Source: Dipteris shenzhenensis (lineage: Eukaryota; Polypodiophyta; Polypodiopsida; Gleicheniales). From it: 64,000 nucleotides of DNA. A program made the position numbers and the translations under genes. The notes under the pieces are model-generated. The model was not told the DNA's origin. It was given only the letters and a program-made list of their open reading frames with translations, and made no database searches. Shown in pieces: positions 20,379 to 31,059 of the stretch (position 1 is its first letter; the number at the start of each line of letters is the position of its first letter). The stretch is taken from assembly GCA_047967505.1 (NCBI GenBank), contig CM106540.1. One strand, 5' to 3'.

Positions 20379-20851
20379 CCCCCTCTCACCGACACATCTC
20401 GGCCCAATGCCCAGCACATCGATGACGATGCTCTAGTAACTCCCTGGTCGTAGTCCTCTCGGTCGAAATCTTTTCTTGGCTTTCCTGCCACCATCACCTT
20501 CAGTCACGTTTCCGGTTTCAAAGTGGAGCACTCCAGTCGTCATGATATTCCAGTTGTCCCCCTCATAATGAGTGAACAACCTGGAGTCCTCCAAGAACCA
20601 TGCTCTGAGGGTCTGTTTCAACTCGTCCTTCCTTTGGCAAGGTCTGCAACACAAGATCATCTCCAGATAACCTAGACAACGAACTTTAAATGCACCTAAC
20701 CGAACCTGAGTCACCCTCCTTCTCGCAAGGGCACTGTCCTCCAGTCGTTGAAGTCGATTTCCAAGAGCTTCTGAATCAGGGTCGTCCTTAAGCAAGGTCC
20801 CTGCCTTCAGTCTCCCACACCTGTGAGCCTCCTACTTGGGCTCTGATACCA
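20379..20851 (-). other. array internal segment 1
   Basis: 473 bp. The polypurine tract (plus strand ccccctctcacc, 20379-20390) adjoins LTR 1 and the primer site complement gctctgatacca (20840-20851) adjoins LTR 2. Most of it is open on the minus strand (20433-20795, 120 codons including RRRVTQVRLGAFKV and FLEDSRLFTHYEGDN). I recognise no known family in this frame. Confidence 0.85.
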
Positions 20852-20977
20852 TGTTAGAAATTACCCAACAGAGGGTACACACACCGGAAAACTGATAGTA
20901 TTTCCTAGGAGCTCACACAGTGTGGTGTGGGGTGTGGAATCACAAAGTTCTTAACTTAACGTGCATAGATGTGCAAG
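20852..20977 (-). repeat. array LTR 2, truncated
   Basis: Only the first 126 bp (plus strand) remain, ending in gtgcaag, which is fused to internal sequence that also contains caag. A deletion through 4-bp microhomology would explain it. Confidence 0.88.
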
Positions 20978-21063
20978 ACCTTCTGAATCAGGGTCATCCT
21001 TCAGCAAGGTCCCTGCCTTCAGTCTCCCACACTTGTGAGCCTCCTACTTGGGCTCTGATACCA
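20978..21063 (-). other. array internal segment, truncated
   Basis: 86 bp with only the primer-site end (accttctgaatcaggg to gctctgatacca). The polypurine side is lost together with the rest of LTR 2. Confidence 0.85.
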
Positions 21064-22098
21064 TGTTAGAAATTACCCAACAGAGGGTACGCACACTGGA
21101 AGACTGATAGTATTGCCCAGAAGCTCACACAATGTGGTGTGGGGTGTGGAATCACAAACTTCTTAACATCCATAGATGTGCAAGCCAGTAAATAGACAAT
21201 GCTCAGAAACAAATATAGAAGTAACTCTTTAGATTTCCGCCCATCCACAAAGTAGGACAGGATACAATACCAAAAGGTTCTCCTACTAGGACTTGTAAGG
21301 ACACATACGGCCCCTATATGACAACATGGCGGGTGTCTACAGGCAGGGACAAGACCTGCGAGCAGGGCTGGCACATGGCGCAGCATAGCAGGAATCAGGC
21401 TAGGTGGGCAGCACCTTGCTAGCTCAGTCACCAGCTCTCTGTAGGTCTTCTTCACCTCTTGGGAGTAGGTCCAAGAATGCCTTAACTGCTACTCCTGTCC
21501 GTTGCAGGTTTGCTGCTCGAGAAAGATATGATCACAACACCTTGCTGCCCTAGAAGACAGCCAAGGTAGCCTCTAGGGAATGCATTCTGCAGCACACGTT
21601 CCACTCTCCTTCACCCCTAGTGTGAGGCCCAAGGGAGTGGCTTCTGGCTGCTCCTTTCTTGCTGAACTGTTGGATGATTTATGGGGCCCAAGGCCTCTCC
21701 TTTTATAGTGCACAAGGCCCTTTCAAATGGACCGACCAGCCAGCCCTAACTGGACCGATTGGATCGACAAGGTTGGCTCAGCCAAACCAGCCCCATTAGG
21801 GCCCTTTGCTGGCCCCTTCCAATGCGGGGTCCAGCTCATAGGTCTCGCCCTTTTCCAGTGCCCTTCTGCAGGTCACAATCCTGCCCTCAAGGCATGCCTC
21901 TGCTCCTGCTATGCTGCGCCATGTGCCAGCCCTGCTCGCAGGTCTTGTCCCTGCCTGTAGACACCCGCCATGTTGTCATATAGGGGCCGTATCTGTCCAT
22001 ATATAGAAGCAACTCTCTAGGCATCTTCTACCTAGGTCTCCCTCCCCCATGCTCTCCTCATATGGGGGCTTACAGATGGGGAGGTGACCTTTCCAACA
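21064..22098 (-). repeat. array LTR 3, with inverted segment
   Basis: 1035 bp. It lacks the block between ctcctactag and the ggtgggcagcacc region, which is replaced by a 93-bp inverted copy (21301-21393) of its own 21904-21996. It also shares with LTR 6 a deletion before the ggcatcttctacc segment, where tagaagcaactct is found out of place. TATA box at 21699-21707 is intact. Confidence 0.9.
21301..21393. repeat. inverted copy of 21904-21996 within one LTR
   Basis: The reverse complement matches 21904-21996 almost base for base (one visible mismatch, acaCatacgg versus acaGatacgg). The arms are about 510 bp apart. LTR 6, the sister copy, has only the forward segment (about 25738-25830). Confidence 0.93.
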
Positions 22099-22571
22099 CC
22101 CCCTCTCACCGACACATCTCGGCCCAATGCCCAACACGTCGATGACGATGCTCTAGTAACTCCCTCGTCGTAGTCCTCTGGAACATTTCAGTCTCAAAAT
22201 CTTTCCCTGGGTTTTCATCCAATGGATTGTGCTCCACTAGGTTTGGTTTCACTTCCACACACCATCCTCGGACATAGGTCCATCTATGGTAGCACATCTT
22301 GGCACCACCACCTTCAATCACGTTCCCGCCTTCGAAATCGAGGGATCCAGCCTCCACGATCTTCCAATTGTCCCCCCCATAATGAGTGAACAACCTGGAG
22401 TCCTCCAGGCACCATACTTTGAGGGTCTGTTTCAACCCGTCCTTCCTTTTGCAAGGTCTGCAAGAAAAGAACATCTCCAGATAACCTGGACCACGAACTT
22501 TAATCAGGGTCGTCCTGTCCTTGCCTTCAGTCTCCCACACATTTGAGCCTCCTACTTGGGCTCTGATACCA
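22099..22571 (-). other. array internal segment 2
   Basis: 473 bp between LTRs 3 and 4, with polypurine tract and intact primer site (22560-22571). The minus strand is open over 22106-22627 (173 codons), extending into LTR 4. It shares CRPCKRKDGLKQTL and EDSRLFTHYGGDNW motifs with segment 1. Confidence 0.85.
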
Positions 22572-23878
22572 TGTAAGAAATTATCCAACGGAGGGTACGC
22601 ACCCGAGAAGACTAAGGGTACGCTCACACAGTGTGATGTGGGGTGTGGAATATCAAACTTCTCAACTTAACGTGCATAGATGTGCAAGCCAGTAATTAGA
22701 CAATGCTCAGAAACAAATATAGAAGCAACTCTTTATATTTCCGTCCGTCCACAAAGTAGGACAAGATTCAATACCAAAAGGCTAGATGTCATGCACTTCT
22801 AGATCTCTGAGCCACGTGCTCCACCTCGAGCAAATGTAGACTCTCTGTCTAGATTGTTCTTCTCCACCTTACTGCCTGTGAATTGGCCTAAGGTGGGCAG
22901 CACCTTGCTAGCTCTGTCTGCAGCTCTCCGTAGGTCGTCTTCACCTCCTGGGAGTAGATCCCAGAATGCCTTAACTGCTGCTCCTGTCTACTGCAGGTTT
23001 GCTGCTCAAGAAAGATATGATCACACCACGTTGTTGCCCTAGAAGACAGCCAAGGTCCAGCCTCTAGGGAATGCAGTCTGCAGCACACCTTCCACTCTCC
23101 TTAACCCCTAGTGTGAGGCCCAAGGGAGTGGCTTCTGGCTGCTCCTGTCTGCTCCTTTCCATTTTACAAAAATTTACCTCAAAAAATATCTATGCTCCTT
23201 TGGCGGGATTTTTTGGTTGAAAATGTCTAAAATAAAAGTAGAGATGATTTATGAGGCCCAAGGCGTCTCCTTTTGTAAGGCACAAGGCCCTTTCAAATGG
23301 ACCGACCAGCCAGCCCTAGCTGGGCCGATTGGACCGACCTGGTTGGCTCAGCCCAATCAGCCCCATGAGGGCCCTTTGCTTGCAACCCCCCTTCCAGTGC
23401 GGGGTCCAGCCCATAGGTCCTGCCCTTTTCCAGGCCCTTCTGCAGGTCACAATCCTGCCCACAAGGCACGCTTCTGCTCCTGCCAGCTCTGCTTGCAGGT
23501 CGTGTCCCTGCTTGTAGCCACCCGCCATGTTGTCGTACAGGGGCCATATCTCCCCGTGTAGGTGCTGGCCTGTCCCGCCAGCTTTTCTGCCTCTGCCAGG
23601 CTCTTGTGCTGCCCCGCCACCTGCTGTACACTGCCCTGCAGCAGTCCGTACTGATCCGCACATTGGCACCATGTCTAGGTATGTCTTGAGAAGTGCTGCC
23701 TACATGACAGCCTTGCTGCTGTCCATGTGGCAGCCATCTCTTCTCTCTTGGTTGTGAGGTGCTGCCCATGTGGCAGCCCCCTCCCTTTCTCTTCTTTGGG
23801 CATCTTCTACCCTAGGTCTCCCTCCCCCATGCTCTCCTCGGATGGGGGATTACAGATGGGGAGGTGACCTTTCCAACA
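22572..23878 (-). repeat. array LTR 4, with 82-bp foreign insert
   Basis: 1307 bp. Starts TGTAAGAAATTATCC, a variant shared with LTR 7. At 23161-23241 an AT-rich stretch replaces the tgctgaactgttg found in other copies. The TATA box is changed to TACAAAAGG. Confidence 0.9.
23161..23241. other. AT-rich insertion inside LTR 4
   Basis: About 81 bp, attttacaaaaatttacc to aaaataaaagtaga, absent from every other LTR of the array. No short duplication at its ends is obvious, so origin is unknown. Confidence 0.75.
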
Positions 23879-24466
23879 CCCCCTCTCACCGACACATCTC
23901 GGCCCAATGCCCAACACGTCCATGACGATGCTCTAGTAACTCCTTGGTCGTAGTCCTCTCGAACATTTTAGTGTTGAAATCTTTTCCTGGCTTTTCACCT
24001 AGTGGCTCCTGCTCCACCAGGTCTCGTTCCGCTTCCGCACACCATCCTCGTACATAGGTCCCATCTCTGGTAGCACCTCCTGCCACCATCACCTTCAGTC
24101 ATGTTCCCGCCTTCGAAGTCGACGAGCAATCCAGCCGTCACGATCTTCCAGTTGTCCCCATTATGCAGTTGTCCCCCTCATAATGAGTGAACAACCTGGA
24201 GTCCTCCAGGAACCATGCTCTGAGGGTTTGTTTCAACCCGTCTTTCCTTTGGCAAGGTGTGCAACAAAAGAACATCTCCAGATAACCTGGACCACGAACT
24301 TTCAAAGCACCTAACTGAACCTGAGTCACCCTCCTTCTCGCAAGGGCACTGTCCTCCAGTCGTTGAAGTCGATTCCCAAGACCTTCTGAATCAGGGTCGT
24401 CCTTCAGCAAGGTCCCTGCCTTCAGTCTCCCAGACTTGTGAGCCTCCTACTTGGGCTCTGTTACCT
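23879..24466 (-). other. array internal segment 3
   Basis: 588 bp, the longer type shared with segment 5. The primer site complement is damaged (gctctgttacct, 24455-24466; two changes). Open on the minus strand at 24138-24410 (90 codons) with the same LKDDPDSEGLGNRLQRL and HYEGDN motifs as elsewhere. Confidence 0.85.
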
Positions 24467-24806
24467 TGTCAGAAATTACCCAACAAAGGGTACGCACATC
24501 GGAAGACTGATAGTATTTCCCAAGAGCTCACATAGTGTGGTGTGGGGTGTGGAATCACAAAGTTCTTAACTCAACGTGCATAGATGTGCAAGCCCCTAAA
24601 TAGAGAATGCTCAGTAACAAATATAGAAGCAACTCTTTATATTTCCGTCCATCTATAGAGTAGGACAGGATACAGTACCAAAAGGTTCTCCTACTAGATG
24701 TCAAGCACTTCTAGATCTCTGAGCCCTCGTGCTCCACCTCGAGCGAATCTAGACTCTCTGTTTAGAATGTTCTTCTCCACCTTACTGCTTGTGAATCTGC
24801 CTAGGT
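24467..24806 (-). repeat. array LTR 5, truncated
   Basis: The first 340 bp (plus strand) are kept and end in cctaggt, fused to internal sequence containing ggtcgtcc. The start is TGTCAGAAATT. The truncation point differs from LTR 2, so the two deletions are separate. Confidence 0.88.
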
Positions 24807-24891
24807 CGTCCTTCAGCAAGGTCGTCCTTCAGCAAGGTCCCTGCCTTCAGTCTCCCACACTTGTGAGCCTCCTACTTGGGCTCTGATACCA
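24807..24891 (-). other. array internal segment, truncated
   Basis: 85 bp ending in an intact primer site complement (24880-24891). The 16-mer gtcgtccttcagcaag is doubled at its left end. Confidence 0.85.
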
Positions 24892-25934
24892 TGTTAGAAA
24901 TTACCCAACAGAAGGTACGCACACTGGAAGACTGATAGTATTGCCCAGGAGCTCACACAGTGTGGTGTGCGGTGGGGAATCACAAACTTCCTAACTTAAC
25001 ATCCATAGATGTGCAAGCTAGTAAATAGACAATGCTCAAAAACAAATATAGAAGTAACTCTTTAGATTTGCGCCTGTCCACAAAGTAGGATAGGATACAA
25101 TACCAAAAGGTTCTCCTACTAGATCTCAAGCACTTCTAGATCTATGAGCCCACATGCTCCACCTCGAGCAAATGTGGACTCTCTGTCTAGAGTGTTCTTC
25201 TCCACCTTACTGCCTGTGAATTAGGCTAGGTGGGCAGCACCTTGCTAGCTCAATCAGCAACTCTCTTTAGGTCTTCTTCACCTCTTGGGAGTAGGTCCAA
25301 GAATGCCTTAACTGCTGCTCCTGTCCGTTGCAGGTTTGCTGCTCGAGAAAGATATGATCACAACACCTTGCTGCCCTAGAAGACAGCCAAGGTAGCCTCT
25401 AGGGAATGCAGTCTGCAGCACACGTTCCACTGTCCTTCACCCCCAGTGTGAGGCCCAAGGGAGTGGCTTCTGGCTGCTCCTATCTGCTCCTTTCTTGCCG
25501 AACTGTTGGATGATTTATGGGGCCCAAGGCCTCTCCTTTTATAGTGCACAAGGCCCTTTCAAATGGACCGACCAGCCAGCCCTAACTGGACCGATTGGAC
25601 CGACAAGGTTGGCTCAGCCAAACCAGCCCCATTAGGGCCCTTTGCTGGCCCCTTCCAATGCGGGGTCCAGCTCATAGGTCTCGCCCTTTTCCAGGCCCTT
25701 CTGCAGGTCACAATTCTGCCCACAAGGCATGCCTCTGCTCCTGCTATGCTGCGCCATGTGCCAGCCCTGCTCGCAGGTCTTGTCCCTGCCTGTAGACACC
25801 CGCCATGTTGTCATATAGGGGCCGTATCTGTCCATCTATAGAAGCAACTCTCTAGGCATCTTCTACCCTAGGTCTCCCTCCCCCATGCTCTCCTCATATG
25901 GGGGCTTACAGATGGGGAGGTGACCTTTCCAACA
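24892..25934 (-). repeat. array LTR 6
   Basis: 1043 bp; sister of LTR 3 with the same deletion near its right end but without the inverted segment. TATA box intact at 25535-25543. Confidence 0.9.
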
Positions 25935-26406
25935 CCCTTTCTCACCGACACATCTCGGCCCAATGCCCAACATGTCGATGACGATGCTCTAGTAACTCCC
26001 TCGTCGTAGTCCTCTGGAACATTTTAGTCTCAAAATCTTTCCCTGGGTTTTCATCCAATGGATTGTGCTCCACTAGTTTCAGTTCCGCACACCATCCTTG
26101 TACATAGGTCCATCTCTGATAGCACATCTTGGCACCACAACCTTCAATCACGTTCCCGCCTTCGAAGTCAAGCGATCAGCCTCCACGATCTTCCAATTGT
26201 GCCCCTCATAATGAGTGAACAACCTGGAGTCCTCCAGGCACCATACTCTGAGTCTGTTTCAACCCGTCCTTCCTTTGGCAAGGTCTGCAACAAAAGAACA
26301 TCTCCAGATAAGCTGGACCACGAACTTTAATCAGGGTCGTCCTTCCGCAAAGTCCTTGCCTTCAGTCTCCCACACATTTGAGCCTCCTACTTGGGCTCTG
26401 ATACCA
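25935..26406 (-). other. array internal segment 4
   Basis: 472 bp, sister of segment 2, with primer site complement intact (26395-26406). The polypurine tract has cccTTTctcacc in place of cccCCTctcacc. Confidence 0.85.
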
Positions 26407-27638
26407 TGTAAGAAATTATCCAACATACGCACCCTAGAAGACTGAGGGTACACTCACACAGTGTGATGTGGGGTGTGGAATCACAAACTTCTTAACTTAA
26501 TGTGCATAGATGTGCAAGTGAGTAATTAGACAATGCTCAGAAACAAATATAGAAGCAACTCTTTATATTTCCGTCCGTCCACAAAGTAGGACAGGATTCA
26601 ATACCAAAAGGCTAGATGTCATGCACTTCTAGATCTCTGAGCCACATGCTCCACCTCGAGCAAATGTAGACTCTCTGTCTAGAGTGTTCTTCTCCACCTT
26701 ACTGCCTGTGAATTGGCATAGGTGGGCAGCACCTTGCTAGCTCTGTCTGCAGCTCTCTGTAGGTCGTCTTCACCTCCTGGGAGTAGGTCCCAGAATGCCT
26801 TAACTGCTGCTCCTGTCTACTGGAGGTTTGCTGCTCAAGAAAGATATGATCACACCACCTTGTTGCCCTAGAAGACAGCCAAGGTCCAGCCTCTAGGGAA
26901 TGCAGTCTGCAGCACACCTTCCACTCTCCTTCACCCCCAGTGTGAGGCCCAAGGGAGTGGCTTCTGGCTGCTCCTGTCTGCTCCTTTCCTGCTGAACTGT
27001 TGGATGATTTATGAGGCCCAAGGCCTCTCCTTTTGTAAGGCACAAGGCCCTTTCAAATGGACCGACCAGCCAGCCCTAACTGGGCCGATTGGACCGACCT
27101 GGTTGGCTCAGCCCAATCAGCCCCATTAGGGCCCTTTGCTGGCAACACTCCTTCCAGTGCGGGGTCCAGCCCATAGGTCCTGCCCTTTTCCAGGCCCTTC
27201 TGCAGGTCACAATCCTGCCCACAAGGCTCGCTTCTGCTCCTGCCAGCTCTGCTTGCAGGTCGTGTCCCTGCTTGTAGACACCCGCTATGTTGTCAGAGAG
27301 GGGCCGTATCTCTCCGTACAGGTGCTGGCCTGTCCCGCCACCTTTTCTGCCTCTGCCAGGCTCTTGTGCTGCCCCACCACCTGCTGTACACTGCCCTGCA
27401 GCAGTCCGTACTGATCCGCACATTGGCACCATGTCTAGGTATGTCTTGAGCAGTGCTGCCTACATGACAGCCTTGCTGCTGTCCATGTGGCAGCCATCTC
27501 TTCTCTCTTGGTTGTGAGGTGCTGCCCATGTGGCAGCCCCTTCCCTTTCTCTTCTTTGGGCATCTTTAACCCTAGGTCTCCCTCCCCCATGCTCTCCTCG
27601 GATGGGGGATTACAGATGGGGAGGTGACCTTTCCAACA
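26407..27638 (-). repeat. array LTR 7
   Basis: 1232 bp; sister of LTR 4 (TGTAAGAAATTATCC start, TACAAAAGG in place of the TATA box) but without the AT-rich insert. Confidence 0.9.
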
Positions 27639-28211
27639 CCCCCTCTCACCGACACATCTCGGCCCAATGCCCAACACGTCCATGTAACTCCTTGGTCGTA
27701 GTCCTGTCGAACATTCTAGTGTTGAAATCTTTTCCTAGCTTTTCATCCAGTGGCTCCTGCTCCACCAGGTCTGGTTCCTTTTCCGCACACCATCCTCGTA
27801 CACAGGTCCCATCTCTGGTAGCACCTCCTGCCACCATCACCTTCAGTCACGTTCCCGCCTTCGAAGTCGAGCAATCCAGCCGTCACAATCTTCGAGTTGT
27901 CCCCATTGTGCAGTTGTCCCCCTCATAATGAGTGAACAACCTGGAGTCCTCCAGGAACCATGCTCTGAGGGTCTGTTTCAACCCGTCTTTCCTTTGGCAA
28001 GGTGTGCAACAAAAGAACATCTCCAGATAACCTGGACCACGAACTTTCAAAGCACCTAACTGAACCTGAGTCACCCTCCTTCTCGCAAGGGCACTGTCCT
28101 CCAGTCGTTGAAGTCGATTCCCAAGACCTGATGAATCAGGGTTGTCCTTCAGCAAGGTCCCTGCCTTCAGTCTCCCACACTTGTGAGCCTCCTACTTGGG
28201 CTCTAATACCA
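27639..28211 (-). other. array internal segment 5
   Basis: 573 bp, sister of segment 3. Primer site complement gctctaatacca has one change. Open on the minus strand at 27883-28155 (90 codons). Confidence 0.85.
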
Positions 28212-29449
28212 TGTTAGAAATTACCCAACAAAGGGTACGCACACCGGAAGACTGATAGTATTTCCCAAGAGCTCACATAGTGTGGTGTGGGGTGTGGAAT
28301 CACAAAGTTCTTAACTTAACGTGCATAGATGTGCAAGCCCCTAAATAGAGAATGCTCAGAAACAAATATAGAAGCAACTCTTTATATTTCCGTCTATCCA
28401 CAAAGTAGGACAGGATACAATACCAAAAGGTTCTCCTACTAGATGTCAAGCACTTCTAGATCTCTGAGCCCTCGTGCTCCACCTTGAGCAAATCTAGACT
28501 CTGTCTAGAATGTTCTTCTCCACCTTACTGCTTGTGAATCTGCCTTGGTGGCAGGTTTATGTAGGTGTTCTTTATCTTCTGGGAGTAGGTCCAACAATGC
28601 CTTAGCTGCTGCTCCAGGAGATATGATCACAACACCTTGCTGCCCTAGAAGACAGCCAAGGTCCAGCCTCTAGGGAACTCTGTCTGCACCACACCTTCCA
28701 CTCTCCTTCACCTCCAGTGTGAGGCCCAAGGGAGTTGCCTCTGGCTGCTCCTATCTGCTCCTTTCCTGCTGAACTGTTGGATGATTTATGAGGCCCAAGG
28801 CCTCTCCTTTTGTAGGGCACAAGGCCCTTTCAAATGGACCGACCAGCCAGCCCTAACTGGGCTGACTGGACTGACCTGGTTGGTTGGCCCAACCAACCTG
28901 GTTGGCTCAACCCAACCAGCCCCATTAGGGCCCTTTGGTGGCCCCTTCCAGTGCGGGGTCCAGCTTATAGGTCCCGTCCTTTTCCAGGCCCTTCTGCAGG
29001 TGGCAATCCTGCCCACAAGGCACACCTCTGCTCCTTTTATCTTGCGCCATGTGCTAACTCTCCTTGCAGGTCGTGTCCCTGCCTGTAGACACCGCCGTGC
29101 TGCTTTATAGGGCCTGTAGCTGTCCATACAGGTCCTGGCCTGTCCCACCATCTTTTGTGCCTCTGCCAGGCTCTTGTGCTGCCCCACCACCTGCTGTACA
29201 TTGCCCTGCAGCAGTCCGTATTGATCCGTACAGTGGTGCCATGTCCAGGTATGTCTTGAGCAGTGCTGCCCACATGACAGCCTTGCTGTTGTCCATGTGG
29301 TAGCCATCTCTTCTATCTTGGCTGTGAGGTGCTGCCCATATGGCAGCCCCTTCCCTTTCTCTTCTCTGGGCATCTTCTGCCCTAGGCCTCCCCCCCCCAT
29401 GCTCTCCTCATATGGGGGGGCTTATAGATGGGGAGGTGACCTTCCAACA
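28212..29449 (-). repeat. array LTR 8 (outer, 5' LTR of the array)
   Basis: 1238 bp. It ends CCTTCCAACA and is followed by TAAAT instead of a polypurine tract, so it is the outer end. Its start matches LTR 5 (tttcccaagagctcacatag). A block near 28545-28620 is rearranged. TATA box reads TACAAAAGG. Confidence 0.92.
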
Positions 29450-29454
29450 TAAAT
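29450..29454. other. right target-site duplication of the LTR array
   Basis: TAAAT, identical to 19137-19141. The empty site would have read ggaagttaaatgccatacg. Confidence 0.9.
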
Positions 29455-30945
29455 GCCATACGTGATAGGAAAACATATTAGAATTGACTGTCTTACCTGA
29501 GAGTAGTTGCAATTACCATTTATTGCTGTAGATTGGTATGCTTCGATAGAATCCTGTTATTTGAGTCGCTTGTAGGGAGCTCTTGCTTGATTCCTTTCCT
29601 TTCTTGTTATTCTTCGATAGAAGCTTGTTATTGGATTCGCCTTTAGAAGCCTGTTATTGGATTCGCCTATAGGGAGCTCTTGCTTGATTTCTTTCCTTAT
29701 ATTGTTTATGGGAACTAGTTCTATTGCAGGGCAGACTGAGTTGCAAGTTTGAATACCTTGAAAACAGCATGTGGTGGTAACGCACCATAAATTCTTGTCA
29801 ATTTTATGGTTCTAGTCTGTATGAGGACAGCCTTAACAGGGATTTTGTTTTTGCAGGGAGCGTAGTTTGTTTCATTTGGCACATGTGGCAGTAAGGCTCC
29901 TCTTAGCACCCTTCGTTTTTTGCCAATAACAGTGAAGGCTGGATCCTTATGTGGATAAGCTGTAAATAGATTGAAGGGGTATCTGCACTTTAAACAAGTT
30001 AATGTTATACTACTACATTGCAGTTTTACATAAGATTAAATTGGGGCTTTTGAAAAGTGTGCCTTGTAGAGATTGAGAGCTGGAACACTGTATGTTGGCA
30101 ATGCCTAAGCTATGAATAGATTATAACGTATTTTCAGTTTCGCATAATCCTGAGCACTCTGCTGCATTGCATTTATCAGCCATGAATACGAGTATGTGTC
30201 TCTTGTCCATTTCAATTCCCAAGGAAAGGTAGGTGCCTCTTGTATATGTATAGTACATAGTCACCTTGGTGACCGTCAACTAAGCCATACCATCTATTTA
30301 TGATTTGACCAGCAAATGTTTGTGTGCACTCAATGCATGTGCACATGCTTGTGATACATATTGGATTCTGCTATGTTGCATCTTCGATTTCCATGCGAGT
30401 AAAATTGTCCTCCCTGGTCTATTCATCATCATTTTGGTCCTCCAATGTGAAGGATCCAAAATGTGTGCTTTTGTACAGACAGGCCTATTAATTTGATCTC
30501 CCATAGGTTCAAAATATCTTGTAATCCAAAATGTGCAAGAGCGAGAGGACCACGGTTTATACTTGGAAAGTGATATAATTGGAACTAATGATTTGCTAAT
30601 GAGATGGCCAATCGGCTTGTGAGGTTTTGTTAAGAGAACTCACACAGGAGCTCACATGTATGATTAAGAACATACATACAAGAGCTAGTAGATGTGAGCA
30701 AACTAGTTTGAAGATTTCGTGACCTAGTTTGGAAGCCGTAATTGCCTCTAGTTGCACTAGTAGACAAAGATTTAGAAGAGGAAGTACCTTCCATAGTTGG
30801 TGACAGTTGAGGGGGTCCACAATAAAAGACACCAAAGTGTTGCCAATGTTACTTTTGAGAGGAAATTCACAAAGTGCCGGTTATGAAATAGAATGAAGCG
30901 TCAGTCTCTTTGATGGGGCAATGGGTTTCACCCTCGAAAAACAAA
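29455..30945. other. no gene seen; short tandem motif at 29541-29700
   Basis: Between 29541 and 29700 a block of about 50-100 bp with gttattggattcgcct and tagggagctcttgcttgatt recurs two to three times. The rest shows short frames only. Confidence 0.5.
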
Positions 30946-31017
30946 ATGTGTGCGCGCGCATGTGCGTGCATGTGTGTGCATGTGTGTTGTGTGTGCACGT
31001 GCGTCACATATGCATGT

Positions 31018-31053
<36 letters not shown>
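30946..31053. repeat. microsatellites (TG/CG)n and (GA)n
   Basis: An alternating purine-pyrimidine TG/CG/CA tract at 30946-31006 is followed by an uninterrupted GA run at 31021-31053. The GA run adjoins the 3' end of a LINE copy. Confidence 0.9.
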
Positions 31054-31057
<4 letters not shown>

Positions 31058-31059
31058 CA

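Larger units (their letters stand above)
19142..29449 (-). mobile_element. tandem array of a non-autonomous LTR retrotransposon (8 LTRs, 7 internal segments)
   Basis: On the minus strand each unit reads LTR (TGTTGGAAAGGTCACC...TTTCTAACA), iMet primer site TGGTATCAGAGC, a short internal region, polypurine tract GGTGAGAGGGGG, next LTR. LTR starts on the plus strand are at 19142, 20852, 21064, 22572, 24467, 24892, 26407 and 28212. Six LTRs are near full length (1.03-1.31 kb) and two are truncated. Internal segments are 0.47-0.59 kb when not truncated and hold no recognisable gag, protease, integrase or RT, so the proteins must come from another element. The outer edges are true LTR ends and share the TAAAT duplication, so the array grew inside one insertion or inserted as one unit. 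It resembles a TRIM/LARD-like element with unusually long LTRs for its internal length. Confidence 0.92.

Noticed and set aside
29820-29900. Exon-like stretch after a tttttgcag acceptor
   Set aside because: It is very short, has no matching donor pair or protein similarity and no neighbouring exons.
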